In this document: piece by piece, positions 1-6,831 of the stretch
How positions within the stretch are numbered: position 1 is the stretch's first letter
How the letters are laid out: every line of letters begins with the position of its first letter
NCBI GenBank assembly: GCA_947178015.1
Contig: CAMWWW010000037.1
Location: 1-12,103 of the forward strand
Direction of reading: 5' to 3'
Source of the DNA: an uncultured Clostridia bacterium
GTDB lineage: Bacteria > Bacillota > Clostridia > Lachnospirales > Lachnospiraceae
DNA: 12,103 nucleotides
Program-made: the position numbers and the translations under genes
Notes under the pieces: model-generated
Told to the model about the DNA's origin: nothing
The model's input: the letters and a program-made list of their open reading frames with translations, nothing else
Database searches by the model: none

Positions 1-105
1 GAATTGATTTGGTTTTCTATGCCGGTTACGGAATTGATTGTTGCTATCTATGCAGTAAATAGAATAATTGTTTATACGAAACGGCTTCCGCATAAAGAGA
101 TATAA
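1..105 (+). CDS. C-terminal fragment of a probable MATE-family efflux transporter (5' end outside the window)
   Basis: An open frame enters from the left edge and stops at TAA 103-105, giving 34 residues. They read as a hydrophobic segment containing IWFSMPVTELIVAIYAV, then a short basic tail (YTKRLPHKEI). The pattern 'G-x-W-hydrophobic-P-x-T/A-E' in the last membrane helix followed by a basic tail is typical of the C-terminus of MATE/DinF-type Na+- or H+-coupled drug antiporters. That assignment is from memory of the family. The fragment is short, so another polytopic transporter cannot be excluded. A hairpin follows 8 bases after the stop. Confidence 0.55.
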   Translation, partial: ELIWFSMPVTELIVAIYAVNRIIVYTKRLPHKEI

Positions 106-112
106 AATGATA

Positions 113-148
113 CCGGGGAAAAACAGTGTATATACTGCCATTTCCCGG
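113..148. terminator. Inverted repeat between convergent genes, possible bidirectional terminator
   Basis: CCGGGGAAA (113-121) faces TTTCCCGG (141-148), and an inner CAGT/ACTG pair closes a short AT loop. The outer stem has one bulged base. It lies between the + strand transporter end and the - strand HicB-like ORF. U-rich sequence follows on both sides (CTATTTT on +, ATTTTATAT on -), but neither is a clean U-tract, so terminator function is inferred. Confidence 0.45.
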
Positions 149-161
149 CGTTCCATCTATT

Positions 162-356
162 TTACACTACTGCTGTTGGTGCTGAAAAGCTGGGAAATAT
201 CTGTAAAATATCAATGCCGACACCCCTTATTGCATCCCTTGCCATTTCGATTGCGTCTACAATAACTGTCCCTTGTGTATTGAATTCAAAATCCGACACA
301 TATGCCACGATAAACTTTTCTTCTTGTGACAGAATAACTGGATATACTTTTTTCAT
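162..356 (-). CDS. Short HicB-like antitoxin ORF, probably C-terminally truncated
   Basis: The 64-codon ORF starts at ATG 354-356, with GAGG eight bases upstream. Residues 1-45 resemble the HicB N-terminal fold: MKKVYPVILSQEE, then a V-x-D-F strand, NTQG, and a helix with AIEMARDAI. This degraded-RNase-H-like domain normally pairs with the HicA mRNA interferase. After GVGID the usual acidic/proline linker is shortened, and the frame stops at FPSFSAPTAVV. The C-terminal DNA-binding part found in full-length (~110-140 aa) HicB proteins is missing. No HicA partner (about 60 aa, with a catalytic His) is visible nearby. The start abuts the transposase remnant read in the same direction, so this is more likely a relic than an active antitoxin. 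Confidence 0.55.
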   Translation of the reverse strand: MKKVYPVILSQEEKFIVAYVSDFEFNTQGTVIVDAIEMARDAIRGVGIDILQIFPSFSAPTAVV

Positions 357-574
357 TCTGATAACCTCTATTATTCTCCATATATTTAGCGATAGTTTTC
401 TCATGATATTCAGATTATAAACTGCTTGCTTCTCTAACGTATGATTCCTGTCCTCTCGGAACATCACATCTAGATGTCAATGGTAACTCTCTACCATCCA
501 ATACCCCTCACTGCTCTCCCTACCTCTTCTATTCCTAATGGCAGATTGCTTATGAAAAGCGGCTGCCCACTAAT
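357..574 (-). pseudogene. Remnant of an ISAs1-family transposase (C-terminal part, frameshifted)
   Basis: On the - strand the translation gives FISNLPLGIEEVGRAVRG, a frame change near position 505, then YWMVESYH, an in-frame TGA at 477-479, then HLDVMFREDRNHTLEKQ and AVYNLNIMRKLSLNIW. This is the C-terminal signature of ISAs1-family DDE transposases: R-x-H-W-x-(V/I)-E-S-x-H-W-H-L-D-V-T-F-x-E-D-R, then an N-x-x-I-x-R-K helix. The stop replaces the expected Trp of 'HWHLDV'. No 5' half, no complete transposase and no terminal inverted repeats are visible, so the element is dead. Its reading frame runs straight into the HicB-like ORF without a break. The family call is from recognised motifs and was not checked by search. 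Confidence 0.75.
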
Positions 575-617
575 AAAATTATGGTGGCAAATCGTGGACA
601 AATCCCACTTTACCGCC
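571..617 (-). terminator. Probable intrinsic terminator of the rlmD-type gene
   Basis: Read on the - strand, GGCGGTAAA (617-609) pairs with TTTGCCACC (591-583), allowing one mismatch and one G-U. Inside it, GTGG (608-605) pairs with CCAC (597-594) around a 7-nt loop. The stem is followed by ATAATTTTATTA (582-571). It begins 24 bases after the methyltransferase stop. Confidence 0.6.
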
Positions 618-640
618 TTCTAAAATCCTTGAAACTCCTA

Positions 641-2029
641 TTATTTCTTGATTAATTTACAAATAGTCTCCACATTCCCAGTCCAAGGAAACATATCTAC
701 TCCCACAGCCTGTTCCACGCAGTATCCATTCTCCTTTAACATTTCCAGATCTCTCACCAAGCTGGTTGGCTTACAAGAGATATACACCATTCTTTCCACA
801 CCAAATTCCATGATTTTTTTCAATGCCTTCGGATGTACTCCTTCTCTTGGTGGATCGAGCACAATAAAATCTGGCTTATCCTCTATCTCATCTATCACTT
901 TCAGTACATCTCCCACTATAAATTCACAGTTTCCCAATCCATTGTGTTCTGCATTAACTCGTGCCGCCTCCACAGCCTCCTCCACAATCTCCACCCCCAC
1001 CACATGTGCTGCGACAGGCGCTAAAAGCTGTGCGATTGTACCTGTACCACTGTACAGATCAAAGATCACCTTATCTTTGGTCTCACCCACAAACTTTCTT
1101 ACCATATCATAAAGTACCTCTGCGCCAGATGAATTTGTCTGAAAAAAAGAGAACGGTGTAATTTTAAATTGAAGCCCCAAAAGCTCCTCTATCAAATAAT
1201 CCCTTCCATACAACACCTCTATCCTATCACTCTTTACCACATCTGCCAATCCATCATTTATCATATGCAAAATTCCGGCGATCGACCCATTAAGCGGAAG
1301 CTCCCTCAGTTTACAAACCAGTTTGTCAAGCTTCCATTTCCCATACCAACCAGATTCCACTCCATCTGCCGAATCTTCTCCCGTTGTCACCAACGCAATC
1401 AGAAGCTCTCTATTCTTCTCCGATCTTCTTACCAACAAATGCCTCAAAATTCCCGTATGGGCAAGCTTTTTATAATAAGGTATGCCAAGCTCTGAAAAAT
1501 GAGACAGCACCAGAGACAGCACCTGATTAAAATCACTGTCCACAAGCCCACAATCATCTGTGGTCACAATATCATAAAAACTGCCCTTCTTATGCAAGCC
1601 AAGGGCAAGAGGGCCATCCTTATACTCATCTCCAAAAGAAAACTCCATCTTATTTCGATACCCCCATGGCTTCGGGCTTCCCTTTATTCCCAAAAATTCA
1701 TAATCCACGCACACGGTATCAAGAAGCGCCTTAATCTGCCTCTCCTTTAGACCAAGTTGCTCCTTATAAGAGAGTGTCTGGAACAGACAGCCGCCGCAGC
1801 TTCCAAAATTCTTACAGCGCGGCTGTTCACTTTCCCTTTTCGATCTCTCCAACACCTCCACAAGACGTCCCTCACATCTATCCTTTCTCACCTTACTGAT
1901 CTGAAATCGAATGTTCTGTCCCTCCAGCGCATCCTTAACAATCACTTTTCTTCCGTCCACATGCAAAACCCCTTTATTTGGAAAATCCACAACTTCCACA
2001 ATTCCCTCATAAAATTGTCCCTTCTTCAT
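641..2029 (-). CDS. rlmD: 23S rRNA (uracil-5-)-methyltransferase, RlmD/RlmCD (RumA) family
   Basis: The 462-residue protein transfers a methyl group from S-adenosylmethionine to C5 of uridines in 23S rRNA (U1939, and in Gram-positive RlmCD also U747). An N-terminal TRAM RNA-binding domain covers about residues 4-62. Cluster-type cysteines follow in CKNFGSCGGC (C72, C78, C81), with C160 as the likely fourth [4Fe-4S] ligand. The SAM-binding motif is DLYSGTGTIAQLL (314-326). The LDPPREG loop is at 381-387, the catalytic cysteine is C409 in YISCKP, and the likely general base is E454 in GNVETI. Length and motif order match a complete enzyme. I chose ATG 2027-2029: the TRAM domain begins right after it, and AAGGA lies upstream. 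A start 14 codons further upstream would add residues that do not look conserved. Whether it modifies one site or two cannot be read from sequence. Confidence 0.93.
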   Translation of the reverse strand: MKKGQFYEGIVEVVDFPNKGVLHVDGRKVIVKDALEGQNIRFQISKVRKDRCEGRLVEVLERSKRESEQPRCKNFGSCGGCLFQTLSYKEQLGLKERQIKALLDTVCVDYEFLGIKGSPKPWGYRNKMEFSFGDEYKDGPLALGLHKKGSFYDIVTTDDCGLVDSDFNQVLSLVLSHFSELGIPYYKKLAHTGILRHLLVRRSEKNRELLIALVTTGEDSADGVESGWYGKWKLDKLVCKLRELPLNGSIAGILHMINDGLADVVKSDRIEVLYGRDYLIEELLGLQFKITPFSFFQTNSSGAEVLYDMVRKFVGETKDKVIFDLYSGTGTIAQLLAPVAAHVVGVEIVEEAVEAARVNAEHNGLGNCEFIVGDVLKVIDEIEDKPDFIVLDPPREGVHPKALKKIMEFGVERMVYISCKPTSLVRDLEMLKENGYCVEQAVGVDMFPWTGNVETICKLIKK

Positions 2030-2079
2030 TCCTCCACTTCCTTTCCTAATATACCATGATACTCCAACCAATACGTATC

Positions 2080-2108
2080 TTATTATTTACACAGCCATGT
2101 ACAATCAA
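2080..2108 (-). promoter_or_regulatory. Possible sigma-A promoter for the rlmD-type gene
   Basis: On the - strand, TTGATT (2108-2103), a 17-base spacer and TAATAA (2085-2080) lie about 50 bases upstream of the start codon. They sit downstream of the terminator that ends the preceding gene. The -35 box is reasonable and the -10 box is poor, so the call is weak. Confidence 0.3.
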
Positions 2109-2171
2109 GTAGGAAAAACTCTACTCGCACGCCGCTTTAACGATTTAATTCCGCTGCACGAGTCCGCGCAC

Positions 2172-2214
2172 AAAAAGAAACCCGACAGGAAGCTTGCCGC
2201 TCCATTCTGTCGGG
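2172..2214 (-). terminator. Intrinsic terminator after the acidic membrane protein gene
   Basis: Read on the - strand, CCCGACAG (2214-2207) pairs perfectly with CTGTCGGG (2188-2181). A U-rich run, TTTCTTTTT (2180-2172), follows directly. The hairpin lies 34 bases past the stop codon of the gene at 2249-2581 and separates it from rlmD. Confidence 0.88.
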
Positions 2215-2248
2215 TATTCTGTTCCATCCTATCTTAATGCGACGTAAC

Positions 2249-2581
2249 TTAAGCCTCTTCCTTTGCCTCAGCCTTTTCGCTCTTCTCTTCTTTCTCTTCC
2301 TTTGCTTCTGCCTCTTTCTCCTCCTTCTTATCGGAGCCATCTTCCTCGTCATCGAAGAAATCATCATCAAAATCATCCTCGAAGTCGTCCTCGAAATCCT
2401 CCAGATAATCTGGCGTAAAATAACGGTACACAGCATATGCAATCGCTGCGACAGCAGCTACTGCACCGACAATCGCCAACACCCACAGAATACAATTCTT
2501 TTTCTTGTCCTCTTCCTCTTTTCTGTGAAGAAGCTCATTCAATTTTGCTACACTCAGTAACTCATCAATTTTGTTTGACAT
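2249..2581 (-). CDS. Small single-pass membrane protein with a highly acidic tail, function unknown
   Basis: The protein has 110 residues. Residues 1-29 are hydrophilic and end in a basic patch (KKK at 26-28). One membrane segment spans about 30-54 (ILWVLAIVGAVAAVAAIAYA). The tail that follows is extremely acidic: Phe recurs every fourth residue (F63, F67, F71, F75) in Glu/Asp runs. From residue 84 it becomes Lys/Glu/Ala-rich low-complexity sequence to the end. The Lys-rich N-flank next to the membrane segment would place the N-terminus inside by the positive-inside rule, with the acidic tail outside; this is inference. I recognise no family. The start ATG follows a GGGG-type Shine-Dalgarno, and an intrinsic terminator follows the stop. 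The gene has its own promoter and an unusually long structured leader (2582-2816). Low-complexity composition means that similarity searches would be unreliable. Confidence 0.8.
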   Translation of the reverse strand: MSNKIDELLSVAKLNELLHRKEEEDKKKNCILWVLAIVGAVAAVAAIAYAVYRYFTPDYLEDFEDDFEDDFDDDFFDDEEDGSDKKEEKEAEAKEEKEEKSEKAEAKEEA

Positions 2582-2816
2582 CTTTAATCCCCATTTCTGC
2601 GCTGCTTTTTGTACATAAGCAACTTTATGCTAAGCAGCGCGCAGGCACAAAGTGCTGTGTGAAACTTATCTCACATTAACTTTTTCCCGTCTTAGCGGGC
2701 GTACAAATCAGGACTATGAAATTTCTCATTTCACACGAACTCCTATCTTCCCGCTTTGGCAAACGTGCAAATCAGGATTGTATGTTCTTCCTGTCCTTCT
2801 TGCATCGGTTTCCGAT
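2582..2816 (-). promoter_or_regulatory. Long structured 5' leader of the acidic membrane protein gene
   Basis: The stretch between pcrA and the acidic protein has no convincing ORF but several structures on the - strand. In transcript order these are a hairpin at the predicted 5' end (2816-2804), two adjacent copies of a two-hairpin motif (2777-2714 and 2713-2655), and a 9-bp stem GCGCTGCTT/AAGCAGCGC (2640-2632 with 2607-2599). Inside that stem is CATAA/TTATG. The last stem ends 6 bases before the GGGG Shine-Dalgarno. No long U-run follows any of these stems, so control of translation is more likely than attenuation. I could not match the leader to a riboswitch class I know. Confidence 0.6.
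2655..2777 (-). repeat. Tandem imperfect ~60-nt repeat with conserved hairpins (candidate tandem RNA motif)
   Basis: Copy A (2777-2714) and copy B (2713-2655) directly adjoin. Both begin TCCTGATTTG(C/T)ACG. Each then has hairpin 1 (A: TTTGC/GCGGG; B: CCCG/CGGG), a GGAA segment, AGTT, and hairpin 2 (A: TGTGAAAT/ATTTCATA; B: TGTGAGA/TTTCACA). Differences between copies include U-G for C-G in stem 1, and G-U for G-C and A-U for G-U in stem 2. These all keep pairing. Confidence 0.65.
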
Positions 2817-2822
2817 ACTTAT

Positions 2823-2850
2823 AGTATAGCATAACCATTTCTTTTTTTCT
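2823..2850 (-). promoter_or_regulatory. Extended -10 promoter upstream of the acidic membrane protein leader
   Basis: On the - strand, TATACT (2828-2823) is preceded by TGC, giving the TGn extended -10 form. A TAGAAA -35 box lies 17 bases further upstream. The predicted +1, near 2816, coincides with the first base of the perfect hairpin ATCGGAAACCGAT (2816-2804). No clear terminator separates it from pcrA, so read-through from pcrA is also possible. Confidence 0.6.
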
Positions 2851-2886
2851 ATATACTTCCATAAATTTAACAGACAATTTATAATT

Positions 2887-5091
2887 TTATAGTTTTTTTA
2901 GCCGAGCAAAGGAAGCGAACATTTTTCTTACTCCAACCTTCTCAAAATCGACAGACACCTCATAATCCCTGCCGCCCTCCAATATCTCGGTGACGATTCC
3001 AGTGCCAAACTTTATATGAAATACCTTATCTCCCACACCATAATCCAGCCCCTTAGAAGCTTTCACCTCAAATACCTTCGGTTGAAATGCTTTTGTCTGA
3101 AATATCTGCTTTGCTGTTACATTCGCCATATTTCGCGGCATCTCTTTGATGCGGTTCTCCCGCACAACCGATTCAAATAAATATACCGGCATCTCTTTTA
3201 AAAACCGAGAAGGCTTATTATACTGTGTCTCCCCGCGGACCATGCGCTGTTTTGCACAAGATACCGTCAGACTGTCCATAGCGCGGGTAATTCCCACATA
3301 ACACAGACGCCGCTCCTCCTCCAAATCAGACGGATCGTCGGAAGTAATGCACATATAGCTTGGAAACAGCCCATCCTCCATGCCGCACAAAAACACCTTG
3401 GGAAACTCCAGTCCCTTCGCACTGTGAAGCGTCATCAACACCACGCGATTGTCGGATTCCTCCAGATTGTCCACATCAGCGATCAGCGCGACTTCCTCCA
3501 GAAACCCTTCCAGCGTAGGCTCCTCCGCCTTCAGCTCATAATCTGCTATCTTGCTGATCAGCTCGTCCACATTTTCCATGCGCGCCTCAGCTTCCTCCAC
3601 ATCGTCGTTCTCATATTCCTTTGCATAGTCGATAGAGAGGATAAGATCCTCCGCAAGCTGCTTTAAGGACATAAAATTTAGCTTACTCCGAAGAACTTGT
3701 ATGATATTGACAAAGGCGTTCAGCTTTTCCTCCGCTTTGCCGAGAGTTGGTATCTTATCTGCGCAGCAAAGTGCTTCGTAGAAGCTTATTCCATTGTCGT
3801 CGGCATACTGCTGCACTTTATCTATTGTGGTTAGTCCTATGCCACGTTTTGGCACATTGATAATTCGGCGCACCGCCAGATCATCTCTGCCGCTGTCTAT
3901 GGTTTTTAAATAACTCAGCAAATCCTTAATTTCCTTGCGGGCATAAAAGCTCACGCCGCCCACAACCTTATAAGGTACATTTTCCTTGATAAACTGCTCC
4001 TCCAACATACGGGACTGTGCGTTGGTGCGGTACAGAAGAGCACAATCACTGTAGCGATAGGTGCCATTTTGAATATGCTCCTTGATCTCCGCAACAATGC
4101 GCTCTGCCTCCTCATAGCCGTTCTCACACTGATACAGCTTGATTTTCTGCCCGCTCTCCTTCTCTGTCCAGAGCGTTTTATCCTTTCTGCCCTTGTTATT
4201 GCGGATCACCGTGTTGGCAGCATCCAAAATATTTCCTGTCGAGCGGTAATTTTGCTCCAGCTTGATCACCTTCGCATCCGAAAATACCTTCTCAAAACCC
4301 AATATATTTTCTATATTTGCCCCACGGAACTTATAGATGGACTGATCGTCATCCCCCACAACACAGAGATTTTTAAACTTCTTTGCAAGCTGGCTGATAA
4401 AATAAAACTGCACTGTATTTGTATCCTGATACTCATCCACCATGATATAGCGAAAACGGTTCTGGTAATATTCCAGCACATCGGGATTATCCCGAAACAG
4501 CTCCACTGTACGAAACAGCAGATCATCAAAATCAAGCACATTGTTCTTCTTAAGCTGCTTTTGATATTCCTCATAGATCTGCGCGATCCTCTTCTGCGCA
4601 AAATCTCCGCCGGCTGCTGCAAGCATATCTCCCGGCGTCATCATCTCTTCCTTCGCTTTCGAGATGGCAGCGAGAATATTTCTCTCCTTGTACACCTTCG
4701 TGTCCACATTGAGCCGCTTGCAAACCTCCTTCATCAGTGTTTTCTGATCATCGGTGTCATAAATTGTAAATTTATTCTCATAACCCAGCCGATCAATATA
4801 ACGCCTTAATATACGGACGCAGGCAGAATGAAATGTGCTGACCCATATACTCTCCGAGCCAAAACCCACCAACTTATCCACACGCTCCCGCATCTCTCCT
4901 GCGGCCTTATTGGTAAAGGTAATCGCCAAAATATGATAGGGATTTACCCCCTTCTCTTCAATTAAATACGCAATCCGATGCGTGAGCACACGAGTTTTTC
5001 CAGAACCCGCCCCTGCAAGAACCAGAAGTGGTCCTTCTGTGTAAAAGACCGCTTCCTTCTGCACTGGATTTAAGCTCTCATAACTACTCAA
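2887..5091 (-). CDS. pcrA: ATP-dependent 3'-5' DNA helicase PcrA (UvrD/Rep family, SF1A)
   Basis: The 734-residue helicase unwinds DNA in repair, rolling-circle replication and clearance of recombinase or RNA polymerase. All SF1A motifs are present: Walker A GAGSGKT (27-33), TFTNKAAGEM (58-67), DEYQDTN (219-225), GDDDQSIYKFRGA (246-258), QNYRS (280-284), TLHSAKGLEFP (554-564) and EEERRLCYVGITRA (591-604). The C-terminal segment, about 685-734 (VGDKVFHIKFGTGIV onward), is the Tudor-like domain that contacts RNA polymerase in PcrA/UvrD. The length is normal for the family. The start is TTG at 5089-5091, with AGGGG five bases upstream; no in-frame ATG fits. The gene follows the ydjI-like gene by 47 bases with no terminator, so it is probably co-transcribed with pspA. 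Confidence 0.96.
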   Translation of the reverse strand: MSSYESLNPVQKEAVFYTEGPLLVLAGAGSGKTRVLTHRIAYLIEEKGVNPYHILAITFTNKAAGEMRERVDKLVGFGSESIWVSTFHSACVRILRRYIDRLGYENKFTIYDTDDQKTLMKEVCKRLNVDTKVYKERNILAAISKAKEEMMTPGDMLAAAGGDFAQKRIAQIYEEYQKQLKKNNVLDFDDLLFRTVELFRDNPDVLEYYQNRFRYIMVDEYQDTNTVQFYFISQLAKKFKNLCVVGDDDQSIYKFRGANIENILGFEKVFSDAKVIKLEQNYRSTGNILDAANTVIRNNKGRKDKTLWTEKESGQKIKLYQCENGYEEAERIVAEIKEHIQNGTYRYSDCALLYRTNAQSRMLEEQFIKENVPYKVVGGVSFYARKEIKDLLSYLKTIDSGRDDLAVRRIINVPKRGIGLTTIDKVQQYADDNGISFYEALCCADKIPTLGKAEEKLNAFVNIIQVLRSKLNFMSLKQLAEDLILSIDYAKEYENDDVEEAEARMENVDELISKIADYELKAEEPTLEGFLEEVALIADVDNLEESDNRVVLMTLHSAKGLEFPKVFLCGMEDGLFPSYMCITSDDPSDLEEERRLCYVGITRAMDSLTVSCAKQRMVRGETQYNKPSRFLKEMPVYLFESVVRENRIKEMPRNMANVTAKQIFQTKAFQPKVFEVKASKGLDYGVGDKVFHIKFGTGIVTEILEGGRDYEVSVDFEKVGVRKMFASFARLKKL

Positions 5092-5138
5092 TGCTTCCCC
5101 TCATTTCTTCAACATATTTTTACAACTATAGCCAGTCT

Positions 5139-6140
5139 CTACACCAATTTTGTTCCACAATTAGAACAGAAATTGGCTCCTCCTGTCTTTGCGCCACAGT
5201 TCGGACAGAAATTAGGCGCACTGCAGCCCGATGAGAAATTGCCAGCCCCCATATTTTGATTCGGACTCTGCGGACTCATCATATTTCCCATCTGATTCGC
5301 CATCTGCTGCCCCATCATCATGCCCATCTGCATACCCGCCATAGTATTTGCCATATCAATCGTGCTGGAGCCAGCTCCCTTTCCGCTTGTCATAGCATCG
5401 GTCATCGCCATGGTCTGATAACGGTTCATATCGCCAACCATGCTCTGAGAAGCAGCCTTCTCCACCATCTTCTGGATATTTGCCGGATAATTTACATTCT
5501 GCATGGAAAAATCCGTAATGCTAATACCAATACGGCTCATCTCCATATCAAGATCTTCCTTTATACCGCGCCCAATCGAATCTGAATTTGCCATCAGATT
5601 CACCATATCCTTGCCTTCTTTTACAATCCACTTCATCAGAAGCTGATCTAACTTCGCTACCACGCGCTCTCTTACATCAGCCGTCGTAAACATCTGCTTT
5701 ACGCCTGCTATCTTGTCAATCAAAGCCTGATGATCGCTGATCTTAAAGCTAAAGGTTCCAAACGCACGCACAGGAAGCCCTCCCGGAAGATTTAAAGAAG
5801 GCGCAGGAATATTGATCTCATTCTTTGTTCCCCACTTTTCCGTAAATTCCTTTGTATTAATAAAAAGAACCTCCGCACGCATCCCACTGTTAAAACCAAA
5901 CTTAAATCCCTTTAAGGTTGAGAGAAACGGTACAATCTCCGACTCAATATCAAAGCTTCCCTCATCTGTAAAAATGCCCTCCACCTTACCATTAAACATA
6001 AATATGGCATCCTGTCCGGGACGGATAATCAGCTTGCTCCCCTTCTTGATCTCGCCGTTTGCCCACTTCTGAAACAGAACATCCTCCCGGTGCTCCTGCC
6101 ACTCCACCACATTGGCTAACTGCCCGCTAAATAATCCCAT
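5139..6140 (-). CDS. ydjI: YdjI-like SPFH-domain protein with Met-rich linker and C-terminal zinc ribbon
   Basis: The 333-residue protein belongs to the SPFH-like 'virion core protein' family typified by B. subtilis YdjI. An N-terminal beta-rich region spans about residues 1-130, including KKGSKLIIRPGQDAIFMFNG. A helical region runs from about 150 to 235. A Met/Gln/Asn-rich low-complexity stretch covers about 240-300. A zinc ribbon ends the protein, with pairs C312/C315 and C325/C328 in FCPNCG and FCSNCG. There is no signal peptide or clear membrane helix. In B. subtilis, YdjI acts with membrane proteins YdjG and YdjH to recruit the PspA homologue YdjF. Here it lies 13 bases after pspA, with an AGGAGG site nine bases before its ATG. 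The gene pair is as expected, but YdjG/YdjH equivalents are not in the window. Confidence 0.88.
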   Translation of the reverse strand: MGLFSGQLANVVEWQEHREDVLFQKWANGEIKKGSKLIIRPGQDAIFMFNGKVEGIFTDEGSFDIESEIVPFLSTLKGFKFGFNSGMRAEVLFINTKEFTEKWGTKNEINIPAPSLNLPGGLPVRAFGTFSFKISDHQALIDKIAGVKQMFTTADVRERVVAKLDQLLMKWIVKEGKDMVNLMANSDSIGRGIKEDLDMEMSRIGISITDFSMQNVNYPANIQKMVEKAASQSMVGDMNRYQTMAMTDAMTSGKGAGSSTIDMANTMAGMQMGMMMGQQMANQMGNMMSPQSPNQNMGAGNFSSGCSAPNFCPNCGAKTGGANFCSNCGTKLV

Positions 6141-6153
6141 TTCGTATATCCTC

Positions 6154-6831
6154 CTATACTCCCAGCTTTTCCTTTAGTGCTGCAAGCTCATCGTCCACAG
6201 CCACACCAGCCGGCTCATCATACTTTCTAGCAAGAGAATCAATATCCTGATCCGCCCCCTTATTAAGCTCAGCCATCGCATTTGCCTCATCAAGCATCTT
6301 GTTCGCCTTCGCCTCCATGCGATCAAATGCCGACAAAGTTTTCTCTGCCCCGTCAATGCTTGCGCCCATCTTATTCATCTTCTGCTGCGTCTTGGCAACT
6401 GTCATCTTTGCCTTAATGGCATCTCTTCTCGCATTAAGAGAGGAGATATCCTCCACCAGCTTATCATGCATCTGTTTCATCTTGGCTGCATTGTCCGCCG
6501 CCAGATTATATGCTTGCTGAAGACTGGAAAACTTCTCTGACAACTGCCCTTTCTTTGCCAAAAACTGCCTTGCATCCGCATCGTTGCCTGCCATAACAGC
6601 CTTCTCTGCATATCTTTGCATCTTCTCCATCTCTTCTTTGCACTCGTCGAGCTCGCGGCGGCACCTTGTCTCCTCCGCCATAACCGCAGCCGTCTCCGCT
6701 TTCACCTTGCCCAGATCATTCTCCAAATCTCTAAGATACTGATCGATCATCTTAGAAGGATTCTCCGCCTTATCCAAAAGCGCATTAATATTTGCCGACA
6801 TAATGTCCTTAAAACGTGAAAGTATTCCCAT
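6154..6831 (-). CDS. pspA: PspA/IM30 (Vipp1/LiaH) family membrane-stress protein
   Basis: The 225-residue protein belongs to the ESCRT-III-like PspA family, which assembles on the cytoplasmic membrane under envelope stress. The N-terminal amphipathic helix (MGILSRFKDIMSANINALLD) and conserved NPSKMIDQYLRDLENDL (25-41) are diagnostic. Most of the rest, about 25-190, is charged coiled coil rich in Glu, Lys, Ala and Met. The C-terminal tail ends DDELAALKEKLGV, a usual family end. I chose ATG 6829-6831 because AAGGAGG sits nine bases upstream and the canonical N-terminus starts there; an upstream ATG would add 14 non-conserved residues. It is first in the pspA-ydjI-pcrA cluster and is read from a strong promoter about 190 bases upstream. 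Confidence 0.94.
   Translation of the reverse strand: MGILSRFKDIMSANINALLDKAENPSKMIDQYLRDLENDLGKVKAETAAVMAEETRCRRELDECKEEMEKMQRYAEKAVMAGNDADARQFLAKKGQLSEKFSSLQQAYNLAADNAAKMKQMHDKLVEDISSLNARRDAIKAKMTVAKTQQKMNKMGASIDGAEKTLSAFDRMEAKANKMLDEANAMAELNKGADQDIDSLARKYDEPAGVAVDDELAALKEKLGV

Noticed and set aside
2137..2442. - strand open frame rich in Arg, Lys and Met overlapping the acidic protein gene
   Set aside because: It is a frame-shifted reading of the repetitive Glu/Asp/Lys codons and runs through the terminator at 2172-2214.
2655..2777. CRISPR-like array
   Set aside because: There are only two adjacent imperfect copies with no spacers between them and no cas genes in the window.
2860..2886. 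AT-only inverted repeat ATAAATT/AATTTAT after pcrA as a terminator
   Set aside because: The stem has no G-C pair and would be too weak; no U-run follows on the - strand.
4069..4809. 246-codon + strand open frame rich in Leu, Ile and His
   Set aside because: It lies wholly antisense inside pcrA across the conserved helicase motifs. Its composition is what results from reading that gene backwards, and no domain or ribosome binding site supports it.
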